A stretch of DNA of 64,000 bases from Annulohypoxylon bovei var. microspora (taxonomy: Eukaryota; Ascomycota; Sordariomycetes; Xylariales; Hypoxylaceae): the NCBI GenBank assembly GCA_022836615.1, contig MU405216.1, forward strand, positions 124,001 through 188,000, written 5' to 3'. A program made the translations under genes and the position numbers. This document shows positions 44,775-56,136 of the stretch, in pieces. The notes beneath the pieces were generated by a model that searched no databases, was not told where the DNA came from, and saw nothing but the letters and a program-made list of their open reading frames with translations. Within the stretch, counting starts at the first letter, position 1, and each line of letters starts with the position of its first letter.

Positions 44775-45070
44775 GTAGTAGGTATTGATGGAAGGTATTG
44801 ATGTCGGTAGACAGGAAAAATGGAGATGCTCTAGAAGATGTATTCCGTACCCGTAGCCGTACCTGCCTTATGATAACTGAGGTTCAGAGGTTGGGGACGA
44901 ATTAATTGGTGCGGATGTCTCAGTTGCCTCCACACGCTTGGACGAGCGGACGGCGGTTACCTAGTAACTGAAAGTATAAAGACTCAGAGGGCTCCTAAGA
45001 CTCCTGCACCAGCCGTCCATTCGAATTAAACATGCAGGTATCAACTGCGCGATTGCATCTTCATGAGTCG

Positions 45071-45094
45071 GGTCCAGGTCCAGGTCCAGGTCCA
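45071..45094. repeat. GGTCCA hexanucleotide repeat
   Basis: Four tandem copies of GGTCCA in non-coding DNA. Confidence 0.9.
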
Positions 45095-47810
45095 GTCCCG
45101 CCTACTTCCAGCTGCTGTAACCTTATGCAGACGTAGGGTCAAGGTTTCCAAGGTTTGACGGTTGCTTTTTTGTACTTTCCAATTAAATGTCGATTTTTAA
45201 TAGCTTGCACCAGCCGTGAAGCCACAACACAAAGGTTTAAGAACCAGACTTAAAAGCTGATAATTGTACAAGAGAAAAGAACACAACTTATGAATCACAA
45301 GAAGATTCAAAAGAAAGAGAAAAAATATTGAAAAGATTTTTCTTACTCTTACGATGGAATAAGAACTGTAGAATTATTATTCTAGCCCTACCGGAGCCTC
45401 CGCTCATCCCGTAAGTGTCATAGGTAGCCACTATAATCGAAGTAATTGAAATTAATTTTAGCGGACGCGGGACGGCTTGTGGCCCGCCCATTGGACAAGG
45501 TTGTTTAGCGGGTACGAAGCCGGTAGCTGTCATTGGCTCAGCTGGTCTTGGAAAAACAAAAAGGGTAACGAAATAGAAGGAAAGCTGATCATTAAGCTGA
45601 CATCATTTTTCGCTCCAAGAACATTGCAATTTCCCGAAGTTTGTCATCATAACTTGTGAAATAAGAATATTACTTAAAAACCTTTAACCAACACTCAATT
45701 TTTCTATTTGTTCATAATGCAAGCTGGCAAGGTTTGTTTGATAGTTTGGTAATATTATGGAATACGTACGTATTACTATACACCTATGTAGGTAGTGAGA
45801 TTCCTACGACAGGCCTTGACAGGAATGGCAATCATTGATGTGCAAAGTGCAATGTGCAATCATGGTAATGATATTATTTCAAGGTTATGTATAGCGAAAA
45901 GGACCATGATTAAATAAATCCCTCTGTGTTGTCCATAGTAACACATCTCACCACATCGTCAGATTATGCAAGCCGTCCGTCCACAATCCACAGTCCATAG
46001 TCCGCATGCCTACATCGGAATTTATATTCATTTGCATAAGTAGTAGGTACAGTAGTAAATGCATATGCAGATGCTAGTTGTGGATTGGCATATGTATGTA
46101 CTTCTGTACGTAATCTATGCTGTGCAATTGACCAGAAGACCTCGGGGTTTGATTCTTATAAACGAAACATGCTAAAAACTCACAAAGGCTCTAGTTCATC
46201 GTTTCAAAATCATCTCGATTGAATGAAATCTCGAGGCAAAAAGATATTACATTAAAAGTTATGTCTGGTACTAAGCTTCAAGGTAGAATTTTTGGTTCGG
46301 GTAGTGAGTACCTGGCTTAGGTAGTTCCGAGACTATGGATCAGGGGCACAGCTAGAATAGCAAGCCCACTTTATCAGCTACCTCCCAGCTGCCTCCTTGA
46401 AAGCGCTAGAAAGCGCCTTTTACGAGGCGGGTACCTGCCAAAAAAGGCCAACCGTTCACCTTTAATTGTACATAGTCGAAGTACGAGTACTTTAACTCAA
46501 GTACCTCGTCGGCCGACTCCCCGGAATCCGGATTTAACCACGCCTAGTAACTGATCTTCATCTCACAACATTAACAACAAAAATTTTTCACTTTTTTTCA
46601 GCTTCAAAATTGGCTATACAATTGATATCTTATTGACGCTATCAAACATCTCCGCACACTTCTACCACATCAACATTATATACATATTCAATATGAACGA
46701 AACCATAATGTGCTGATTCTTCAGTGGCCTAAGAATGTTGTCTCACCTTCATGTTGTCTCATGGCCTCATAGTCTCATCATCATGATGGACCATGGGAGG
46801 TGAGGGGAGAGGATAAACCACAATTGAAGCTTATCCAGAATCGAATATTCGACGCGTATTTTACGCGTTCCCCTGGCTCCTTGGCTCTTTTTCTTGCCAG
46901 ACAGCCTATCACCATGCACACCAATCAATATCACAATCCCTTGTTAAAGGAATGTTTTTACTCGAGTACAAATTATCATTACCTACTTGTCCTCTCTTGG
47001 AAAGTCAGCGGGAGACCATATCCGATCCCCGCATACGGGACATGCACCGCCGCTGCGACCGTGGAGTTTCTCAATCGTATCTGCGTATTTCGCAAGCTGT
47101 GATAGTGAACATTCGCATGTCATTCATATTATAACCAGCTTAATATGTTCCGATCACGTCTCAGAGTAATCATCTCGTTAGCTACAGTAGTAAATACGCA
47201 ATGCATTAAAGGTGAGTAGGTATCAGAGGTAAGTTATGTCTCTTGTTTAACTGCTAGGTAACTATTTGATTTATTACAGATTCGATATGTCTCGATTAAT
47301 TGTTAGAAATTAGCCGTGGAAAACATTACGGCCTTTCGTTGAATTTATTTCTCGTGTGGTAAAAGAGAAAATTAGGTGTCACTATTGTTACCTAGGTATT
47401 TCGAACTTCAATGTTCACGGATAAACCAGGTGGCTCATGCTGGAAATGAGGGGGAAAGCTTTCAGTTGGGGAAGGCGACTGGGCGATTGGAGGTGGAAAG
47501 GGGAGAAAAGCGAAAAGTGTGGCTGTGATGTCTGAGCTCGAAGCTTGCTCTCGCGCAATCGTCATCAATCGGTCAAAATTGGTCGAATTGACCAGAGCTA
47601 CTAAACCCGAGTCTCGCTATTTCGAGGAGCTTCCCGAGCCCGATCGAGCCCTGGCCAGAGGATGGTCCGAGTCCCACACCATCACTTGCAGCGCCTTTAA
47701 GTGACTTTGGTGGCTTCTTAGACGGACGCTGTTAGTCCACAATGACGGGCACCCTTCAAGCCCTTCCTGCAACTAGGGGGGGAAGTGGGAGGAGGAACGA
47801 GAGAGACTAA

Positions 47811-47864
47811 GGTGGGCGTGGGCGTGGGCGTGGACAGTTGGGCAGTGGGCAGTGGGCAGTGGGC
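47811..47864. repeat. GTGGGC and GGGCAGT tandem repeats
   Basis: About three and a half copies of a GTGGGC unit, followed after a few bases by about four copies of a GGGCAGT unit. Both are G-rich on the plus strand. Confidence 0.85.
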
Positions 47865-48115
47865 AAAACAATGTGGTAACATGTAGTAGCAAGCAGGCAA
47901 AGCAAGCTAGAAGCAAGCAAAAGCTTCCAAGAGCTCCCCGTCCGGCCCCCTCTCTTCGCCTTTTCGCATTCCGCATTCCCCCCAAGCTCCCCCAGCTACC
48001 AAGCTTACCAGTCCCCTCCCTCTCACACACTCGACGCTTTGCTCCCCCCTTCCTAAGCAAAGCAGCCTTTCCCCAAGCACAACGGCCACCGATTCCCTCC
48101 TACCACCCCCAGCTT

Positions 48116-48140
48116 TCCCCTTTCCCTTTCCCTTTCCCTT
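48116..48140. repeat. CCCTTT pyrimidine repeat upstream of acidic-protein gene
   Basis: Four copies of a CCCTTT unit within a longer C/T tract (about 47.9-48.2 kb). Pyrimidine tracts are common in promoters of well-expressed fungal genes. Confidence 0.8.
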
Positions 48141-48243
48141 CCTTTTCTCCTTCTCTTTTCCTCTCCTCCCTTCCCATCTTTTCCATCGAAAACCCATCCA
48201 ATTTTTCCTCATACCCATCAATCTATCGACCTATTTCCCGATC

Positions 48244-48253
48244 CTATATAAAA
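48244..48253 (+). promoter_or_regulatory. Possible TATA box
   Basis: CTATATAAAA lies about 35-45 bases before the ATG at 48288. Placement is short for a fungal leader, so this is tentative. Confidence 0.35.
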
Positions 48254-48287
48254 AACCCCCCCTCGAACCTATCACAAGCTATAAAAC

Positions 48288-49181
48288 ATGACTTCTCGAA
48301 AGAGGAAGCAAGACGAGGAGGAGGAAGAGCTCGTTGCTCTTCCTAGTGATGAAAGTGAAGAGGAAGAGGAATAGTAAGTTGTTTCTTGAATATCATTGTG
48401 GGTTGCCAAGACTTTGGTCGAAGCTTCGCGATGTGGGAACAATCGCAAGAACAGCTCTTGTCGCAAAAGACCCGACCGCATCGTATGGATGTTTCGCATT
48501 GTCGCGCACTTAGGCGCATTGTCGCGGACATTCTCTCTTCATTACAGAGTTGTCTGATGTAATCAGTATTTCGGCTTGGGAAAATCGTACTAGGCACTCC
48601 GAAGAGCATTGGCTGACCCTCTACTCAATAGCATATCGGAAGGCGAAGAGGATGAAGATGCCGACGACGCCGAGGATGATGAGGAGGAAGAATATGATGA
48701 AGAAGTAGGCGAGCCAGAGGAAGAGGAGCACAAACACAGCAATGGCAATGGCAATAGCAATGGCAATGGTGTAAAGCGTAAGTTAGATCCCTTCCGAACT
48801 TCTCATAATTGACATGCCCTCTCTCTGTCATAGCTAACAGATCCAGATCCAGAATCAGCCGCACCACCCCAAGCTCCCCCGAAGAAGAAGCTGAAGACGG
48901 CCAATGCGCCCGCCGAGCCTGTTCCCGTCGCCAACAATGGCGTCGAGGATGATGGTGAGGAAGATGAGTTCGACGAAGAAGACGGCCTTGGGGAGGAAGA
49001 CGAGCTTGAGGAAGAGGATGACGAAGAAGGATTTGAGGACGAAGTCGAAGGCGAAGGCGATGAAGAGGAGAACGGTATCGATGAACCTAAGAAGCTAGGC
49101 ATCGATGTCGACTTGCCCGCCAAAGTAAAGGCCCAAGTAGCAACAGAAGTTGCTGCTGACGGTGAAGAGGTTGAGGATTAA
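48288..49181 (+). CDS. Acidic, low-complexity nuclear-type protein
   Basis: Model: exons 48288-48373, 48632-48777 and 48841-49181, giving 190 aa. The introns have GTAAGT donors and CAATAG/AACAG acceptors and the frame continues across both. The sequence begins MTSRKRKQDEEEEEL and is dominated by Glu/Asp runs, with a short NGNGNSNGNG spacer, a basic patch (PPKKKLKTAN) that could be a nuclear signal, and an ordered-looking C-terminus (KKLGIDVDLPAKVKAQVATEV). Acidic proteins of this kind are often histone- or ribosome-related chaperones; Chz1-like was considered but no CHZ motif is clear. Function not assigned. Confidence 0.7.
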
Positions 49182-51351
49182 CTATCTCAGCAATCTCACC
49201 TTGGGTCAGAACATTAGGCATATTCCCTCGTACCCAGTCTTCATGCCAGGCCGAGATCGCGAGCCGCTCTAATTCCCTGCTTGAGGCCTTCGTTTCGCCA
49301 TCGCCTGTGTCGCACCACTTCTCGCGTTTTGGACCTTCCCTTTCTTATGTCTTCCTAGCTATTCGTTTCCTAATCAATGGCATAGAGGGATTCTTGTGTG
49401 AAATCTAGAGCACATTTCGTGGAGAATATCACAAGAGAACCTGCTCTCGTTAAACCTGGATAGACTTTAGATACTGCAAGTCGCGATGCTGTTCAACTTT
49501 AGTGACATGTAGTTCTAGCGCATCTAATGATCACGCAATAACTCACAATAAGAGACGAGTAGGTACTGTAACAATAATATATCAATTAGTTATACATAAC
49601 TATAATATAGCTATACCTATGAAACAGCAAACTCAACGAAGCATCGTAAACCGGATTGCGATGCTCTTTTATGTCTCATCCATGCGCTTCTTCGATCTAC
49701 CTACCCCACATCCCCACGCTTTTCTCGAGGACCCTTCGAACGCTGACAGCTGTTCGTCGTCCTCCGGTTGGTCACACGCGCGAATGGGTAGACCAGTAAA
49801 TGCGGCCTAACGGATAGAAACGAACTTAAGTGAGCGATGGAGAGGCACGCGACCCACCCACGATGGAAGTTTGCGATGGGTTGTGGACGGGCTGAAAGTC
49901 GATAGATAAGTGGATGCGCGAATAAGTAGAGACGAGGCTGCTGGTTGGGTGGTGATGTTGAATTCGCGTATCTGATTATATTGGCTTACATAGATTGCTA
50001 CTCTTAGATCATTTTAAAGTCGATCATATAGGTTGTGTTTTCTTAGACATTACGACGTTCTCTTTCTTCTTTTATCATTTTGTAGCGATTGCTTCATATA
50101 TGCATCTTATGATTTAGTATTAACTAAGCTACTATAGAAAACATGCGAAAAGGCTTTGAGCAGCGTGTCTATTGGTCTTTACCTAAGAATAAACGCCTTT
50201 TATCATATAGCACCTAGGTATTCAACCACTTGAACGCCTAAGCAAATCGATATATCATCAACGATCATACGGATCTCGTTCAACTATCCTTAGGATTATT
50301 GAGTCTCCAGTCCTCTATAGATAACGAAATCTATCCTATGAATCTTACTACTAGTTATGCCGGCCTTAGAAGGATCTGACGCATGCTTAAGCAAATACTA
50401 TGAAGGAGTAAATACACAGAAGAGACGTTAAGTAAGTATTCTATTGATATGCATTCCTTCAACAGATTGAAATTCGCGCATTATAGGTACACACACTAGA
50501 TGTAGTAGAAAGAGGGAAGGAAATTATATATGCGAGGCAACGATAATCATCGACATGGTTAGAATGTTACCAGTGCTGCCAGTGGTGGTAGTGGGATGAA
50601 CTTCTCTAATAATATTATGACGATCGACTGGAATGGCATTCAATTGAAGGATTTTTAGAGTAAGGGAAACTAAACTCCATTATCAAGTATATTTCAAGAT
50701 TAAACCTGTTCTAAATTCCTGACGATGTTACCCACGAGAAAGAAGACTCTACATACCTAGTAGTAAATAATATCCAACTGATCGACATGTTACATCTAAT
50801 AGTTCAGTGCTTGCTCTGGGGTGCATTATGTACAGGTACGTACATCTACCAAAGTTTAGTATCTATCTAGGTATACAGATTTGTAAAGTGTGTCTCAAGT
50901 GAAGCTATTCCCTCGAGTCTTCGGCGGTATATCCCGACAAGAGACATACAATTAACATCCAGTTTGGTATTATATAGCTTGCATTCCAGCCGTTAAGCGC
51001 TGATTAATGAATGTCTCGGGGGAACCACGCAGCTGGTTTCACTAGTCCGTTAGTGCTGGCTTTTGTACTCTTGATGTTCGATGCCCAGTCGCGTTTGGAT
51101 GACACTAGAGTTGAGACAAGATATGATTTTCTGCATCTTCCAAGGCTGTGTGGGGTGTCTCAAGCAATAGCGACTTTGAAATACCTAGCTGTTATCACTA
51201 ACTAATGCATGTGTAATTGGCAACATACCGGCGTCACTTAAAAAATCGGTATGGGAATAGTAGCTTTTGAACTACTGGGTATCTAATCAAAACGCCTCTT
51301 GTTATGCTGTTATCCACTCTGATTTGCCATTCATATATTCTCATAACGTTT
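49182..51351. other. Intergenic, 2.2 kb
   Basis: AT-rich with no supported gene. A 102-codon plus-strand frame at 49502-49810 lacks motifs. Part of this could hold a non-coding RNA, but none is recognisable. Confidence 0.45.
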
Positions 51352-52894
51352 TCATCCTTCTTCGGCGTCCATAGCGTCGTGACGCCTCTTCGTATTTCTG
51401 GCGGTGTGACGACCTCTTAATACCGCACCTTTGTTACCCCGATCATCAAGTAAGTTTTTCATCTCGGTACGTGCGTGTCGTTGAGCCTCCTCAACCCGAG
51501 ATTTGAATACCATCACCTCCTCCTTGTCGGTTTCGTACTCATCTAGCTTTTTACCCAACGCGGCTTCAATCCGCTGATATATTTCAATATCATACTGAGT
51601 AACTAGACTGATGGCTTGACCGGCGTTACCCGCGCGCGCTGTTCGCCCAACTCTGTGTACATATGTTTTGCCTACATGTTTTGATTAGCTTATATGAACC
51701 TGATACATAGATTATATCGACTTACTGTCTTGGGGTAAATCATAGTTGAAGACGATATCAACTTTAGGTATATCTAAACCTCGCGCGGCAACATCAGTTG
51801 CAACTAGGATATCGCGAGACCCAGATTTGAACTTGTTCAAAGCACCCAAACGTGCGGATTGCGATAGCTGACCATGAAGAGGAATTGCTCCGAAGCCAAG
51901 GAAGCGTAATAGAATTGCCACTCTCTGAGTTTCGTAGACTGTCCGTGTGAATATTATGGTAGATCGTCCGGTAAACTCGCTTGCCACAAGGAAAATCAAG
52001 TATGAGTCCTTGTGCATATGTGGTATGAATATATAGTATTGCTTCAGAGTTGAAACGGTCTGGTATCTGTTGGTGTTGATGCTGACACGCAAAGGGTCCC
52101 GCAAACTTGCCCTCTGCAGGCTCTCGACTTTGGATGACATCGTGGCGCTGAAGAGATATGTTCGCCTCTCTCTCGGGAGGAACTTAAGCAGTTTGTCAAG
52201 TATAGGACCGAAGTCCATATCCAAAAGTCGGTCGGCCTCATCGATGACCAAATACTTGGTGTTTGATAATTTGAAGCCCTTCGTTTTCTCAAGATGATCC
52301 AGCAGACGCCCTGGGGTGGCTACAACAATGTGAGGTTTCTTAGACAAGGCAATGGACTGTGGGACCATATCCAAGCCACCGACAATGACGGCGCATCTTA
52401 CTGAAATGGAGGCACCGAGAGCATCTACTGCCTGACCAATTTGAGTTGCTAATTCACGAGTTGGAGCGAGTATAAGGCCAAAGAAAGCCGAGGGCTTCTC
52501 GAGTAATGCTTGGAGGATCGGTAGGGTAAATGCAGCTGTCTTTCCACTACCAGTCTCGGCGAGACCTATGAGATCCCTATCCTGTAGGGCGAGGGGAATT
52601 GATTGCGCTTGGATGGGTGTAGGATGTTTGTAACCGAGTGAGTGGCATGCCTCGACTAAAGGATCAACAATGCCCTATAGAATACCGTTTTGTTAGAAGT
52701 ATTCATAAAAGCATGAAGAGAATATGGGTGCATACTAGGTCCTTAAAGGTCTTTGGGGCAGACTCGACAATCGAGCCCTCATCGAGCGTCGCGGAATCAT
52801 GAGATTCATCGTGGGTCTCGTGGACCTCGTGGGAATCGGGAGCATCGGGGGCGTCAGTAGTAGGCGAGGTTTTTCTTCGTTTGGTGGAGGACAT
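51352..52894 (-). CDS. RRP3: DEAD-box rRNA helicase Rrp3 (DDX47)
   Basis: Model on the minus strand: exons 52894-52736, 52674-51726 and 51671-51352, giving 475 aa. Rrp3 is a nucleolar ATP-dependent RNA helicase needed for 18S rRNA maturation. Motifs in order: Q motif region (GYKHPTPIQAQSIP), motif I ETGSGKT, Ia APTRELATQ, GG, Ib TPGRLLDHL, II IDEADRLLD (the DEAD box, intact), III FSATM, IV IIFTRT, V ATDVAARGLDIP, and VI HRVGRTARAGNAG, the last restored at the exon 2/3 junction. The N-terminus is a short Asp/Glu/His/Ser-rich tail and the C-terminus is basic. Confidence 0.96.
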
Positions 52895-53310
52895 CTTGAA
52901 TAGGTTTACGGGGTCGTAATCGGATTGTGGTTTCGTCGTATTTGTTGATGTTTTGCGAAATGTTAAATTTGCGATTTAGATGCGCAAAAAGTGAAAAAGT
53001 GAAATACATCCCGCACCTGCAAAAAATCCGACCGCCTTCTTTTTTAAGTTATCTTATCTTATCGTAAAATAGCTCCCCAAGGTATAGAGTACATGAGCGT
53101 CACTGGATACATGCCTGTGCTTGCTGGTACTGGCTACTTAGATTATGCAGGTAAACTTTTTTCTGCCCGATAAGAAAGGAAAAATTAAAGCTTCTTCCAA
53201 TCAATTTGAGGCGCCCGTCGCAACATTACCTACCTTCACATTACCTTAACCTTGAATAACCTTGAATTCTACACCATTATCTAAAGTTCAGAATCGCAAG
53301 CAAAAGAACA
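52895..53310. promoter_or_regulatory. Bidirectional promoter RRP3 / SSF1
   Basis: 416 bases between head-to-head ribosome-biogenesis genes. A-rich stretches (AAAAAGTGAAAAAGTG near 52985) and a CTTATCTTATC stretch (near 53050) are visible, but I cannot assign a factor. Shared control of the two genes is inference from layout and function. Confidence 0.5.
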
Positions 53311-54795
53311 ATGGCTAAGAGTCGGACGAAGAAGCGTACCCATGTGGGTGCCACTAATCCTAAGCATAAGGCTCCTCTAACAGGCCGGTCGGTTATCCAA
53401 GATCCCAAGAGCATGGTTATTCGAATCGGCGCCGGCGAGGTTGGATCTAGCATTAGTCAATTGGCAAAAGATGTCCGTCAAGTCATGGAGCCCGGCACCG
53501 CTAGCCGTCTGAAAGAGCGTCGCGCAAACCGTCTGAGAGATTATGTTACCATGACTGGTTCTCTTGGCGTCACTCACTTGCTTCTATTCTCGCGATCCGA
53601 ATCTGGCAATACGAACTTGCGCATAGCTACAACTCCACGTGGACCTACTTTGCACTTTCGTGTTGAGAAATACTCGCTGTGCAAGGATGTGCGCAAAGCT
53701 CAGAGACATCCTAAAGGTGGAGGGAAGGAATATACTACACCACCTTTGGTACATATTTTTTCCTTTTCCTATAGTTGTTTCTTATAGATTGCTAACCATT
53801 ATTTTAACCTTTAGCTGATTATGAATAATATCTCTACGCCAGGAGCAGATGCCAATTCTCAAGTTCCGAAGCATCTCGAATCTCTCACCACCACCATCTT
53901 CCAGTCTCTTTTCCCCCGCATTAACCCACAAACCACACCCCTGAAATCGATACGCAGAGTTCTCCTCCTGAATAGGGAACCTGCTAAGGATAAGGACGAC
54001 GGATCGTTCGTGCTCAACTTTAGACATTATGCTATTTCTACAAAACCTGCCGGGGTTTCTAAGCCGCTTCGCAGATTAGATGCTGCGGAGAAGCTTTTTA
54101 GCACTAAGAACCGAAAAGGTGGCGTTCCGAACCTGGGGAAACTGGAGGACATTTCTGAATACATGATAGGCGGCGAAAATGGAGAGGGCTACATGACGGA
54201 CGGTACCAGTGGAAGTGAAATGGACACGGATGCTGAAGTAGAAGTTCTAGAGGATGCACCGCGCAGAGTGCTCTCGAGCAAGGCCCGCGCGGCTAAGTTG
54301 GAGAACGGAGACCAGGTTGTCGATAGTGACGAAAAAGTAGAGCGGCGACGTGTCACCCTCGTCGAGCTCGGTCCTCGCATGAAATTGCGTATGACCAAAG
54401 TCGAAGAAGGCCTTTGTTCCGGCAAGACGATGTGGCATGAGCACATCCATAAATCACGACAGGAAATTCAAGATCTCGAAAAGCGATGGGAACAGCGCAA
54501 GCAAGAGAAGGATGCAAGGAGAAAGGAACAGAAGGCCAATGTCGAGAAGAAGCAACAAGAAAAGGATGCAAACAAGGCTAAGACTAAGAAAGATGGGGCA
54601 AATGCCGAGGACGACGATGACGACGATGACGATATTGAGATGGATGGTAATAACAGCGACCTGTTCGATGAGATGATGGAGGAGGATGAGCTCGACAGTG
54701 AAGGGCTGGCGGGAGATGCTGAAGAGGCACTCCGCGAACTGATGGATGAAGATGAATGGGAGGACGAAAGGGAAGATATTGCAGATGAAAACTAA
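53311..54795 (+). CDS. SSF1: Brix-domain ribosome biogenesis factor Ssf1/Ssf2 (PPAN)
   Basis: Model: exons 53311-53748 and 53815-54795, giving 472 aa. Ssf1 is a nucleolar Brix-domain protein required for 27S pre-rRNA processing and 60S subunit assembly. The basic N-terminus (MAKSRTKKRTHVGA) and the Brix domain (about residues 30-345) are recognisable by PKSMVIRIGAGEVGSS, MTGSLGVTHLL, GPTLHFRVEKYSL and PPLLIMNN, the last restored at the intron. After the domain come a Lys/Glu/Gln coiled coil and a long Asp/Glu-rich tail, usual for this family. Confidence 0.95.
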
Positions 54796-55196
54796 GCTTT
54801 CTTCCATCTTCGACGGGATTTAATATCTAACATAGGTATGGAGTCTGGCGTATTGCATCATCGACGCTGTAATATCACGCTTATTACTGAGAACTTTCTA
54901 GATTTATTCCTCGTGAAACGAAATCTCATATCAATGTGCCTCAAAATGCATAAGAATTATCAAGAATTATCAAGAATCAAAGAGTGTTAGGTGGGTGTCA
55001 AATTAGCTTGCTAGCTTGACAACCTTGCTATTCCCGTACATCACCGCCTACCAATCGATGGTCTACCTCACTTTGCACTCAACGGGTTTCGACCGTAAAC
55101 AACGAAGCTATAGAAAAACTCAGTAACTTTTACACGAACGCATCATTCATGGATCCCCACTTACACAACACTGCGAAGTAGGCATGTATATTCGTA
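54796..55196. other. Tail-to-tail spacer SSF1 / methyltransferase fragment
   Basis: About 400 bases; no gene recognised. Contains two copies of ATTATCAAGA. Confidence 0.45.
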
Positions 55197-55582
55197 TCAT
55201 GCGCCTGCTCCAACATTTTCCGGGTCCTCAACTACGTCCTCGAACCCGGCGTCTAGCATCCACTGCTTGTACATAAGCGGCGCGGGCATGTTCTTGTTCC
55301 CCAGGCGTCGGGTGGCGCTCACGCTGTCGAAGCAGAACTTCTCGACGAACGCCCCGCGCAGCGTGCCGTCGACGTCCTGCGGCATGACCGTCATCTCGTG
55401 GGCCTCGTAGACATCCCACTGCTTAGTGAGTTCCCACGGCTTCGTGAATCCCCTTTCCACGAACTTGTAGTCCGGAGGGGCTCTGGGCTTGTGGTTAGCT
55501 GTGCTCGTATTGAGAGGTCAGTCAAGCTTGAAGGGGGTTGGGTTGAGTACTCCGGTAATTCAGTCTCCATGGTGCCGCTCAT
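55197..55582 (-). pseudogene. Methyltransferase C-terminal fragment (tentative)
   Basis: Minus-strand model: exons 55582-55551 and 55482-55197 (CTAACC branch sequence just before the acceptor), giving 105 aa. The ending PLMYKQWMLDAGFEDVVEDP resembles the W-x-x-x-A-G-F-x-D-V stretch near the C-terminus of fungal SAM-dependent methyltransferases (LaeA/TAM-like group), but the SAM-binding GxGxG motif and most of the fold are missing. It is therefore either a truncated pseudogene, a remnant of a cluster gene or an unrelated small protein. The short 5' exon is a guess. Location next to the PKS and MFS genes makes a cluster relic plausible. Confidence 0.4.
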
Positions 55583-56136
55583 TTTGACTCAAACCGACTT
55601 TAAATAAGGGAGTTAGCGTGGAAAAGGGTTAACTAAGATCATGTAGCTTTGTTTCAGGGATAGTTCCTATAGATTACTTGGTTGAAGGAAGGGAAGTGTA
55701 AAATATGTCTCATATTTGGGCTCTCCCTCCTTTATTAATATGCAACTGCTATGAGATGACGTAGAACTTGATGATGTAGGTAGTAATGTGGGGGTGAAAA
55801 ATGCACAATGAGGTGATACAATATCAGGGATACCTAACTAACAGCACTTGATATCGGATTTGCTGGCTACCTAGGTACCTACCCCTATTGGTTAATAAAG
55901 GGGTAAAGCCGCGAGGAATGTAATCCCTCACAATGTGCTGAGTACATGACCTTGAAACAATAGTGCGTGCTAGAGATATAAGTAACATTTATTATCTAGC
56001 CTTATGGAATAAATATCTAGGTAAAGGATGGGCGCGTATAGATCATGATCATAACGGGATTGCTTCCTAGGCAATTTTCTAAATTGCACACGAAGCTGTT
56101 ATGAAGTTCTGAGAGATATTGTCATATCTGCTTAAT
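55583..56136. other. Divergent spacer
   Basis: AT-rich, with a palindromic CTACCTAGGTACCTACC near 55868. No gene recognised. Confidence 0.45.

Larger units (their letters stand above)
44013..48287. other. Gene-poor interval, 4.3 kb
   Basis: The largest gap in the window. It holds the TBC promoter, several short tandem repeats (separate entries), AT-rich sequence at 45.2-47.4 kb and a pyrimidine-rich promoter zone before the acidic-protein gene. Frames at 45477-45659, 46800-47102 and 47519-47704 are short, motif-free and poorly placed. I see no transposase or reverse-transcriptase motif. A non-coding RNA gene could be present but cannot be read from the sequence. Confidence 0.45.

Noticed and set aside
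47852..48346. 164-codon frame rich in Pro and Ser
   Set aside because: It covers the pyrimidine-rich promoter and leader and overlaps the first exon of the acidic-protein gene in another frame.
53311..53787. Shorter SSF1 product ending at 53787
   Set aside because: It reads into the intron; splicing at 53748/53815 restores the conserved PPLLIMNN and the rest of the Brix domain.
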